Source: Spirosoma lacussanchae (lineage in GTDB: Bacteria > Bacteroidota > Bacteroidia > Cytophagales > Spirosomataceae). From it: 64,000 nucleotides of DNA. The position numbers were made by a program, and so were the translations under genes. A model generated the notes under the pieces. The model was not told where the DNA came from, made no database searches, and saw only the letters and a list, made by a program, of their open reading frames with translations. The stretch covers positions 979,639-1,043,638 of the forward strand of contig NZ_SWJG01000001.1 of assembly GCF_005870035.1 (NCBI RefSeq), written 5' to 3'. Position 1 is the stretch's first letter. Each line of letters starts with the position of its first letter. Below, piece by piece: positions 35,512 through 42,555 of this stretch.

Positions 35512-36660
35512 ATGCAAAAAATCAACATCGGTGTCGTCGGCACCGGATTCATTGGACCGGCGCATATCGAAGCCCTCCGTCGCCTGCCCAACACGAATGT
35601 ACTGGCCCTTTGCGAAGTAACGCCGGAGCTGGCCCGTCAGAAAGCCGATCAACTCGGTATTGAGCGGTCGGCCACGTTTGAGGAGCTGCTCAAGATGGAC
35701 GATATCCAGGTGGTACACATCTGTACGCCCAACTTCCTGCACTATCAGCAGTCGAAAGCCGCTTTGCTGGCCGGTAAGCACGTGATCTGCGAAAAGCCGC
35801 TGGCCAAAGATCTGCACGAAGCCGAGGAGCTGGTACAGCTGGCTAAAGAGACGGGGCTGGTCAATGCTGTTCATTTCAACCTACGTTATTACCCGCTGGT
35901 TCGGCAGATGAAGGTCATGCGCGAGAAAGGTGAGCTGGGCGATGTGTACAGCATTATTGGCTCCTACCTCCAGGACTGGCTCTTTTACAACACCGACTAC
36001 AACTGGCGGCTCGAACCCGATAAATCGGGCGATTCGCGGGCTATTGCCGACATCGGTTCGCACCTGATGGACCTGCTCGAATACGTAACCGGGGTGAAAA
36101 CGGTAGCCGTACTGGCCGACTTCAACACGGTTCACAAAACCCGCAAAAAGCCCCTGAAGCCCGTTGAGACGTATTCGGGCAAGATGCTGCAGCCGGAAGA
36201 TTATGCCGATGTACCGATCAATACCGAAGATCATGCCAACGTGCTGCTGCGGTTCGACAACGGCAACCGGGGCGTCATTACGGTTTCGCAGGTATCGGCC
36301 GGTCGCAAGAATCAGCTGAAGATCGAAATTTCGGGCTCGAAGAAGACCTTCGCCTTCGATTCGGAGTCGCCAAACCAGCTCTGGATCGGTAACCGCGACG
36401 GGTACAACCAAACCATGACCGACGATCCGTCGCTGGTTCATGCCGAAGCGCGCTCGGTCATCAGCTTCCCCGGTGGGCACAACGAAGGCTTCCCCGATAC
36501 ATCGAAACAGATGTTCAAAGAAGTTTATGCCGCCATCGAAGCCGGTAAACAACCCGAAAACCCGACGTATCCGACGTTCGCCGACGGCTACCGCGAACTG
36601 CTCATCTGCGAAAAAATTCTGGAATCGAACCGCAGCCAGGCCTGGGTAATTATTGAGTGA
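35512..36660 (+). CDS. Gfo/Idh/MocA family oxidoreductase, copy 2
   Basis: A 382-residue dehydrogenase. Rossmann motif GVVGTGFIGPAHIEAL at about 5-20, ICEKPLAKDLHEAEEL near residue 90 and the ADIGSHLMDLLEYV His motif near 183. It differs considerably from copy 1, so each likely oxidises a different intermediate. The last codons, for Ile-Ile-Glu and stop, overlap the left inverted-repeat arm of the four-helix-bundle insertion, so the original C-terminus may have been altered. Confidence 0.88.
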   Translation: MQKINIGVVGTGFIGPAHIEALRRLPNTNVLALCEVTPELARQKADQLGIERSATFEELLKMDDIQVVHICTPNFLHYQQSKAALLAGKHVICEKPLAKDLHEAEELVQLAKETGLVNAVHFNLRYYPLVRQMKVMREKGELGDVYSIIGSYLQDWLFYNTDYNWRLEPDKSGDSRAIADIGSHLMDLLEYVTGVKTVAVLADFNTVHKTRKKPLKPVETYSGKMLQPEDYADVPINTEDHANVLLRFDNGNRGVITVSQVSAGRKNQLKIEISGSKKTFAFDSESPNQLWIGNRDGYNQTMTDDPSLVHAEARSVISFPGGHNEGFPDTSKQMFKEVYAAIEAGKQPENPTYPTFADGYRELLICEKILESNRSQAWVIIE

Positions 36661-37122
36661 TTGGGTGAATGAGCGATTGAGTGCGACGCTTACCTATGCA
36701 TGATTATGGAGCCTGCCAAACTGGATAAAGGGGTGTTTGCTGACAACATTGAGCAACGTCTGAAAACGTTCATGCTTCGTTGTGTTCAGGTTTTTCGGGC
36801 TCTTCCTCATGCTTATGAAGCTCAGCATTTTGGCAAGCAACTGATACGGTCATCATCTTCATCTGCCGCCAATTACCGCGCTGTTCGCCGTGCCCGTAGC
36901 CAGAATGAGTTTTTCGCTAAGCTCAGCATTGTCGTTGAGGAATTAGATGAGTCGCTCTTTTGGCTGGAGATGTTAATTTTTACAGAAATAGTGTCTGAAA
37001 CACGATTGAGTGATTTGATGAATGAGGGCTATCAGTTGTTGAAGATACTATCCAAATCGCGTAGTAGCGCCAATAGCGGCTCGTAGTCATCACACAATCA
37101 CACAATCACTAACTCGCTCAAT
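36652..37122 (+). mobile_element. Four-helix-bundle gene with imperfect inverted repeats at its edges
   Basis: Left arm about 36652-36682 (starts ATTGAGTGATTGGG) and right arm about 37089-37122 (read inverted starts ATTGAGCGAGTTAG) are imperfect reverse complements built of repeated GATTG and GTGA words. They bracket the gene at 36700-37086 and sit exactly between two genes that otherwise would be adjacent in an operon. This looks like a small inserted unit, but no transposase or target duplication could be confirmed. Confidence 0.45.
36700..37086 (+). CDS. Four-helix bundle protein (23S rRNA intervening-sequence type)
   Basis: A 128-residue all-helical protein of the TIGR02436 type: RLKTFMLRCVQVFRALP, GKQLIRSSSSSAANYRAVRRARSQNEFFAKLSIVVEELDESLFWLEML. 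These proteins occur in 23S rRNA intervening sequences and as stand-alone genes, and resemble the accessory protein Avd of diversity-generating retroelements. No reverse transcriptase is near. The gene is AT-richer than its neighbours and splits the sugar operon. Function unknown, possibly a nucleic-acid-binding pentamer. Confidence 0.85.
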   Translation: MIMEPAKLDKGVFADNIEQRLKTFMLRCVQVFRALPHAYEAQHFGKQLIRSSSSSAANYRAVRRARSQNEFFAKLSIVVEELDESLFWLEMLIFTEIVSETRLSDLMNEGYQLLKILSKSRSSANSGS

Positions 37123-37127
37123 AAAAG

Positions 37128-38183
37128 ATGAAAACAATGAAAGGCCCCGGCATCTTTTTGGCTCAGTTCCTGGGTGATGCCGAACCCTTTAATTCGCTGG
37201 ATACCATTGCCAAATACATGGCAGACCTGGGGTACAAGGGCATTCAGCTGCCGACCTGGGATCCGCGCGTCATTGATCTGAAGCAGGCGGCCGAAAGCCA
37301 GACCTACTGCGATGAGCTGAAAGGCAAACTCGGCGACATCGGTGTTGAAATCACCGAACTGTCGACCCACCTGCAGGGGCAGCTGGTAGCGGTACACCCC
37401 GCCTACGGCCCCATGTTCGACGGGTTTGGCCCGGCCGAACTGGCTGGTAAACCAACCGAACAGCAGGCCTGGGCCGTTGACCAGCTGATGCTGGCGGCCA
37501 AAGCCTCGAAAAACCTCGGTCTGACGAGCCACGTTACCTTCTCGGGAGCGCTGCTGTGGCCATTTATGTACCCCTGGCCGCAGCGGCCGGCCGGACTGGT
37601 CGAGACGGGCTTTACCGAGCTGGCCAACCGCTGGCTTCCTATCCTGAACGCCTTCGACGAGGCAGGCGTCAACGTGGGCTACGAGCTGCACCCCGGCGAA
37701 GACCTGCACGATGGCATTACGTTCGAGATGTTCCTGGAGAAGGTGAATAACCACCCGCGGGCCGGTATCAATTATGACCCGAGCCACTTCCTGCTGCAAC
37801 AACTCGATTATCTGCAGTTCATCGACTTCTACCACGAGCGTATTTATGCGTACCACGTAAAAGATGCCGAGTTTAACCCAACGGGTAAGCAGGGCGTGTA
37901 CGGCGGTTTCCAGGGCTGGGTAGAACGTGCCGGGCGGTTCCGTTCGCTGGGCGACGGCCAGGTCGATTTCTCGGGTATCTTCTCCAAACTGGCGCAGTAC
38001 GACTACGATGGCTGGGCTGTGCTGGAGTGGGAGTGTGCGCTGAAGCATCCCGAGCAGGGAGCCGCCGAAGGAGCCCCCTTCATTGATGGCCACATCATCC
38101 GGGTAACCGAACGCGCCTTCGACGACTTCGCCGGCACAGGAGCCGACGAAAGTTTTAACAAAAAAGTGCTGGGCCTGTCGTAA
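37128..38183 (+). CDS. Sugar phosphate isomerase/epimerase (xylose isomerase-like TIM barrel)
   Basis: A 351-residue AP-endonuclease-2-type TIM barrel. Metal ligands fit: Glu in YELHPGED, Asp/His in NYDPSHFLL, His in YHVKDAEF and Glu in VLEWECAL. Such enzymes isomerise or epimerise keto-sugars, or dehydrate inosose. Together with the two Gfo/Idh/MocA dehydrogenases and MFS importer it likely completes a sugar or polyol catabolic route. A terminator follows at 38229. Confidence 0.87.
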   Translation: MKTMKGPGIFLAQFLGDAEPFNSLDTIAKYMADLGYKGIQLPTWDPRVIDLKQAAESQTYCDELKGKLGDIGVEITELSTHLQGQLVAVHPAYGPMFDGFGPAELAGKPTEQQAWAVDQLMLAAKASKNLGLTSHVTFSGALLWPFMYPWPQRPAGLVETGFTELANRWLPILNAFDEAGVNVGYELHPGEDLHDGITFEMFLEKVNNHPRAGINYDPSHFLLQQLDYLQFIDFYHERIYAYHVKDAEFNPTGKQGVYGGFQGWVERAGRFRSLGDGQVDFSGIFSKLAQYDYDGWAVLEWECALKHPEQGAAEGAPFIDGHIIRVTERAFDDFAGTGADESFNKKVLGLS

Positions 38184-38228
38184 CCGGCGAAGCCGTTTTG
38201 CGGCTTGTTTGCCAGTCAGTTTCATGCG

Positions 38229-38257
38229 TGCCGGGGGCGTTGCTTCCGGCACTTTTT
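38229..38257 (+). terminator. Intrinsic terminator of the sugar operon
   Basis: GTGCCGG (38229-38235) pairs with CCGGCAC (38246-38252), followed by TTTTT. It lies 46 bases after the isomerase stop. Confidence 0.8.
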
Positions 38258-38334
38258 ATTGCGGCTTTCCGGCCCTTTGGAGACAAATGGTACCGGTTGG
38301 CGGTTATCAGCATGTACCAATTTGTTTTAATCGA

Positions 38335-38655
38335 ATGGCGTGGTTACTGCTGATTCTGGCCGGATTCTTTGAAGTCGGCTTCACTACCTGTCTCAAGTTG
38401 TCTGATAATTTTCAGAAACCTGGCTGGGCGGCCGGGTTTCTGGTGTGTGCGGCAGTTAGCTTCTACTTACTCAACAAAGCCACGATCACTATTCCGCTCG
38501 GTACGGCCTATGCCGTCTGGACGGGCATCGGCGCGGTCGGCACGGTGCTGATCGGGATGCTGTTCTTCCGCGAGCCAGCCGACTTCTGGCGGTTGTTCTT
38601 CATCGCGCTCCTGATCGGTTCGGTAATCGGGCTGAAAATGGTATCGGCGCACTGA
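38335..38655 (+). CDS. SMR family exporter, Gdx/SugE-like
   Basis: A 106-residue four-helix small multidrug resistance protein. The essential Glu13 is in LAGFFEVG, and the GTAYAVWTGIGAVGT segment in helix 3 is of the guanidinium exporter (Gdx, formerly SugE) rather than the EmrE subtype. It would work as an antiparallel dimer exchanging protons for a cation. ATG 38335 was chosen because the longer upstream frame lacks family similarity. No guanidine riboswitch is recognised upstream. A hairpin ends it at 38683. Confidence 0.85.
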   Translation: MAWLLLILAGFFEVGFTTCLKLSDNFQKPGWAAGFLVCAAVSFYLLNKATITIPLGTAYAVWTGIGAVGTVLIGMLFFREPADFWRLFFIALLIGSVIGLKMVSAH

Positions 38656-38682
38656 CGTGACTCACTGTTAACAGCGTGAAAC

Positions 38683-38721
38683 GAGCCGCCCGCTACTCAG
38701 CCGATGAGCAGCAGGCGGCTC
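38683..38721. terminator. Bidirectional terminator hairpin
   Basis: GAGCCGCC (38683-38690) pairs with GGCGGCTC (38714-38721), with a further imperfect extension inward (about 14 of 16 pairs). It separates the convergent SMR exporter and hydrolase genes. Confidence 0.7.
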
Positions 38722-38733
38722 CTTGATTGATTG

Positions 38734-39771
38734 CTATTTCACCGCATTAGGGGGCGTTAGCTGCCGACCCAGAAACCGGTAAATCTCCTGGCGCGATTCT
38801 TTGGCGAGCCGGGTATCGATGCGGTTGAAAATATGGCCGCCGGGCGCATCCTGGTAGATCTTGTAGTCGAACTTCTTACCGTTGGCCTTCAGGGCGTTAA
38901 TCAGCGATTCTACTTCGAGTACGTTTACGTCTTCGTCGTTGGTGTTGGTATGGATGAGCAGGGGCGTTTTCAGCTTCTGGGCGTTCCAGACCGGCGACCG
39001 GCGTCGGTACTCAGCTACGTTGTCGGCTGCATCTTTGCCGATGTGCGTAGCGGCCGAAAATTCGTTGCGGTAGCTCTGGCTTTTGTACCCCATCCGTGCA
39101 ATCATGTCGCTGACGGGAACGCCCGCATAGGCTACTTTATAGTCGTCGGCATGGTCGAAGATATTCATCAGGGTAATCATGCCGCCGTGGCTCCAGCCCA
39201 TGATACCTACCCGGTCAGGATCAACCTGCGGCAGGTTCTCAACGGCCCACCGTTTGCCGGCCAGTACGTCATCATTTTCGTAGTCGCCGTAGTCGATCTG
39301 TTTGTAGAACGAGCCGCCGTAGCCCGTGCTGCCCCGGTATTCGGGGGCAATAATAATATACCCCTGCTCGATCAGTTCGCGGACAATATGGGCGTAGCTG
39401 GAGTTGAAATCGCTATGTACCCCGCCGTGAACGAACACGATCAGCGGTAGTTTTTTGTCGGCTGCGTATTTGCGGGGCGTGAACGTGTAGGCCGGGATGA
39501 CCAGTGGATTGGTAGCACCCTGTCCGGTCGGGTTTCGGATCACGTGGGGTGGTTTGCTGGTATAGCGTACTTTGTCGACAAAGGCAACGTCGCCTACGCG
39601 CTGGTACCACATCAGATCATCGGTGCTTTTGTCCTGGCTTTGCAACGCAAAATCCAGTTTTTCTTCGAGGTTGCGGATGCGTTCGGTGAGGTCGGCGGGG
39701 TTGGCGGCCGGTTGCTGGGCGTAGGTGATGAAGCCCCATAAACAGAAAACGAGTAGGTACAGGTTGCGCAT
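38734..39771 (-). CDS. Alpha/beta hydrolase, prolyl oligopeptidase-like, exported
   Basis: A 345-residue exported hydrolase. Signal peptide at 1-18 (ends TYAQQ). The catalytic domain has the oxyanion HGGVHSDFNSS segment, nucleophile Ser at about residue 193 in GWSHGGMITL, an Asp in NTNDEDVN and His in APGGHIF near residue 317. Peptidase S9-type family; esterase activity is also possible. The substrate is unknown. Confidence 0.82.
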   Translation of the reverse strand: MRNLYLLVFCLWGFITYAQQPAANPADLTERIRNLEEKLDFALQSQDKSTDDLMWYQRVGDVAFVDKVRYTSKPPHVIRNPTGQGATNPLVIPAYTFTPRKYAADKKLPLIVFVHGGVHSDFNSSYAHIVRELIEQGYIIIAPEYRGSTGYGGSFYKQIDYGDYENDDVLAGKRWAVENLPQVDPDRVGIMGWSHGGMITLMNIFDHADDYKVAYAGVPVSDMIARMGYKSQSYRNEFSAATHIGKDAADNVAEYRRRSPVWNAQKLKTPLLIHTNTNDEDVNVLEVESLINALKANGKKFDYKIYQDAPGGHIFNRIDTRLAKESRQEIYRFLGRQLTPPNAVK

Positions 39772-39793
39772 GTGACGGTTGGAGTAAGGTTGT

Positions 39794-40033
39794 ATGGATG
39801 AATGGCCGGATAAGCCGCTGACAATCTATTACTTTCTGGTCATAATAGCCAGCTTTTCGGTCGGCCGGTGGCTGTTTCGGGGGCCTATAGACACACAAAC
39901 CGCAGCTCAAGTGAACTGCGGTTTGTGGTTGAGGAGTACAGCTGGTCGGCGAGCCTATTTCATCTTCACAATCGTAACACCGGCCCCGCCCCGGTCGGCA
40001 TGTTCGTCCTGCATCGACCCGACCTGTTTGTAG
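39794..40033 (+). CDS. Candidate small membrane peptide related to the one at 12611
   Basis: A 79-residue frame whose first 33 residues resemble the 33-residue peptide at 12611-12712: both start MD, share PLTI, ASF and GRWL followed one residue later by Arg, with about 15 identities, yet use different codons. The predicted helix spans about 9-25. Beyond residue 33 the frame runs through the mutS2 terminator and antisense into the mutS2 3' end, so the C-terminus is doubtful; an ancestral stop may be lost. No exact -7 box lies just upstream. It is divergent from the hydrolase gene. Confidence 0.4.
   Translation: MDEWPDKPLTIYYFLVIIASFSVGRWLFRGPIDTQTAAQVNCGLWLRSTAGRRAYFIFTIVTPAPPRSACSSCIDPTCL
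39895..39926 (-). terminator. Terminator hairpin of mutS2
   Basis: ACAAACCGCAG (39895-39905) and CTGCGGTTTGT (39916-39926) are perfect 11-bp arms with a 10-base loop, 29 bases beyond the mutS2 stop. It also lies inside the small ORF that starts at 39794. Confidence 0.75.
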
Positions 40034-42369
40034 CCGCGCAGGTGATTCCGGACCAGGGTACGAAGTATACCGTCGCCCTTGCCGTGTACGATGCGCAATT
40101 CGGGGTATCCGAGCATCAGCGCATCATCGAAGAAACGGTCTACTTCGCCCAGGGCTTCTTCGCCCCGTTTGCCCCGAATGTCGAGGTTGAAGCTGAAGTT
40201 CTGCATCTTCTCGTTCATGTCGACACCCCGGCTGCGCGGTCGGTCGTCTCGGGTTTCGGTAGCGGCTACGAACGTTTTCCGGCTGACTTTCTCGAGTCGG
40301 TTCAGCTTTATGTTCGATTTCAGATCGCCAATCCGGATTTCGGCGTCTTTGCCGCGAATCGACAGCACTTCGCCGATGGTATTCTGGCCCTGAATCCGGA
40401 CGTAGCTGCCGACCGCAATGGCGCCGTTATCGGCTTCGAACTCTTCTTCGGGTTTGGGTTTTTCCAGCTCTACCGGCTCGGGCTTCAGCTCTTTCTGGTC
40501 GAACCGTTCGAGTGCCTGGCGCACCTGTTTGGTGGCTTCGCGTTCGGCCTTGTTTTCCTTAATCTCCCGGATGGTGTTCTCGATTCGCTGGTTGGCTTCC
40601 TGCACCAGGGCTTTGGCTTTCTGCTTGGCTTCGTTGAGCAGCTGCTTCTGTTCGTTGTCGAGTCGGGTTTTCAGGGCGGTATATTCGGCCAGTTGCTGGG
40701 CTACCTTACGCTGGTTGATGCTGATTTCGAGGTTTTTCTCCGAGAAGACGCGTTTCTCGATGTCGAGTTCTTTCAGCAGTTTCTCGAAGTTGACCTGCTG
40801 GCTGCCCAGCTTCTCTTTGGCGCGGTCGATGATGCCTTTGGGCAAGCCAATCTTCTGCGCAATTTCGAACGCAAATGACGAGCCCGGCCGACCAATTTCC
40901 AGCTGGTAAAGCGGCTCCAGATGCTCCCCGTCGAAGCGCATGGCGCCATTGATAAGGCCCGGGGTTTTATCGGCAAACACCTTCAGGTTGGTGTAGTGGG
41001 TGTTGATGACTCCGTAGGCGCCCGACTTGTTAAGGTCTTCCAGAATCGACTCGGCAATGGCTCCGCCCAGGCCTGGCTCGGTACCCGTTCCGAACTCATC
41101 GATCAGGAAGAGCGTGCGTTTGTTGGCCCCAATCACGAATTGCTTCATGGCCGTCAGGTGCGACGAGTACGTACTGAGGTCGTTCTCCAGCGATTGCTCA
41201 TCACCAATGTCGATGAACAGATTCTGGAAGACGCCCATCTCCGAATAATCGGCCATGGGAACCAGCAGACCGCACTGCAGCATGTACTGAACCAGCCCGA
41301 TGGTTTTGAGCGCAACGGACTTACCACCCGCGTTGGGGCCGGATATGATCAGAATCCGGGCTTTTTCGTCGAGCCGAACGCCCAGCGGGACCACGGTTTT
41401 ATTCTGTTTCCGGAACGACAGATGGAGCAGCGGATGGCGCGCACTGGTCCAGTTAACGAACGGCCGCTCGTGGAGCTTAGGCAGCACCGCGTCCAGCTGA
41501 ATGGCCAATTTAGCCTTGGCCCGTATAAAGTCGATCTGCGCCAGGAAATTGATGGCCCGTTTCAAATCATCGAGGTGGGGCCGGACCTGATCGGTCAGGG
41601 CCAGCAGGATTCGGTAAATCTCGCGTCGTTCTTCGTACTCCAGCTCGCGGATTTCGTTGTTGGCGTCGAACACTTCGGCTGGTTCGAGAAATACGGTCTG
41701 CCCCGTCTGCGATTCATCATGGACAAAGCCTTTGATCTTGCGTTTATGTTCGGCCGCAATCGGGATAACCAGCCGGCCCCCGCGTACGGTCAGGCTGAGG
41801 TCGTCGGGAATCCAGCCGTTTTGCCGGGCCTGACGCAGAATGCTGTCGAGTCGTTTTCGCAGGTTGGCCTGTTCGCCAATGATCCGCCGACGAATCTGAG
41901 CCAGCTCGGGCGAGGCCGAGTCGCGAACGTTGCCCCGGTCGTCGATGACGCGTTCGAGCGCGTCGGTCAGTTTTTTGTCGACGCCAACCGGCCCGGCCAA
42001 CTCACGCAGGAACGGGAATGTTTGACTCTCTTCACGTTTGGCCAGAAACTTCAGACAGTCCTGAATGGTGCGCAGAGCCAGTTTAAGGTCAAAAAATTCA
42101 GCTTCGGTCAGGGCTAGGCCTTCGATGCGGGCGCGGCTCAGGTGGGGCCGTACATCGATGTAGTTACTGCTCGGAAAGTCAGGTTCAAACTGCACAATCT
42201 GCCGAAACTCGTCGGTCTGGCGCAGGAGTTTATCAATCAGCGAGAGGTTATCGGTAAAGCGGATTTTCTCGACATAATCCTGACCCAACGGGCTAACGCA
42301 GGCGTCTTTGAGGTGCTGGCGGATGGTGTCGAAACCTAGTTTATGTTCTAATGTCTGGGGGTAAAGCAT
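39955..42369 (-). CDS. mutS2: Endonuclease MutS2
   Basis: An 804-residue MutS family ATPase. The core ATPase has Walker A GPNAGGKSVALKT near residue 340 and a Walker B LFLIDEFGTGTEP near residue 415; a long coiled coil follows (about 520-640), and the C-terminal Smr nuclease domain (about 725-804) has LDIRGKRGEEAL and IVHGKGDGILR. It lacks the mismatch-recognition domain. Roles in other bacteria: suppression of recombination and, as RqcU, splitting of collided ribosomes. Normal length. Confidence 0.93.
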   Translation of the reverse strand: MLYPQTLEHKLGFDTIRQHLKDACVSPLGQDYVEKIRFTDNLSLIDKLLRQTDEFRQIVQFEPDFPSSNYIDVRPHLSRARIEGLALTEAEFFDLKLALRTIQDCLKFLAKREESQTFPFLRELAGPVGVDKKLTDALERVIDDRGNVRDSASPELAQIRRRIIGEQANLRKRLDSILRQARQNGWIPDDLSLTVRGGRLVIPIAAEHKRKIKGFVHDESQTGQTVFLEPAEVFDANNEIRELEYEERREIYRILLALTDQVRPHLDDLKRAINFLAQIDFIRAKAKLAIQLDAVLPKLHERPFVNWTSARHPLLHLSFRKQNKTVVPLGVRLDEKARILIISGPNAGGKSVALKTIGLVQYMLQCGLLVPMADYSEMGVFQNLFIDIGDEQSLENDLSTYSSHLTAMKQFVIGANKRTLFLIDEFGTGTEPGLGGAIAESILEDLNKSGAYGVINTHYTNLKVFADKTPGLINGAMRFDGEHLEPLYQLEIGRPGSSFAFEIAQKIGLPKGIIDRAKEKLGSQQVNFEKLLKELDIEKRVFSEKNLEISINQRKVAQQLAEYTALKTRLDNEQKQLLNEAKQKAKALVQEANQRIENTIREIKENKAEREATKQVRQALERFDQKELKPEPVELEKPKPEEEFEADNGAIAVGSYVRIQGQNTIGEVLSIRGKDAEIRIGDLKSNIKLNRLEKVSRKTFVAATETRDDRPRSRGVDMNEKMQNFSFNLDIRGKRGEEALGEVDRFFDDALMLGYPELRIVHGKGDGILRTLVRNHLRGYKQVGSMQDEHADRGGAGVTIVKMK

Positions 42370-42487
42370 TCGGGTTTGTAGGCAGAAAACAGATGGTATA
42401 GAGCCGTACAGGCTGCTCCTGTATACACAACATTCAGCGGGGGGCGCGGGTTCGGTTGGGCCGTATCAGATGCCTGATAGGTAGCTA

Positions 42488-42541
42488 TAAAAAAATCGGG
42501 GTTGTCAAGAAACGGATCACCCGCATCTCAACAACCCCGAT
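42488..42541 (-). terminator. Terminator of the S9 peptidase gene
   Basis: ATCGGGGTTGT (42495-42505) and ACAACCCCGAT (42531-42541) form an 11-bp stem with a 25-base loop. On the minus strand a run of seven T follows (42488-42494). Confidence 0.75.
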
Positions 42542-42555
42542 CAGCGGGTGACTTC

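Noticed and set aside
36700..37086. Sign of a diversity-generating retroelement (Avd-like protein)
   Set aside because: No reverse transcriptase, template or variable repeat is nearby; stand-alone four-helix bundle genes are common.
38184..38334. Guanidine riboswitch in front of the SMR exporter
   Set aside because: The hairpins there form a normal terminator of the preceding operon; paired ACGR loops or the ykkC core were not seen.
40921..42117. Plus-strand open frame of about 398 codons
   Set aside because: Antisense shadow of mutS2.
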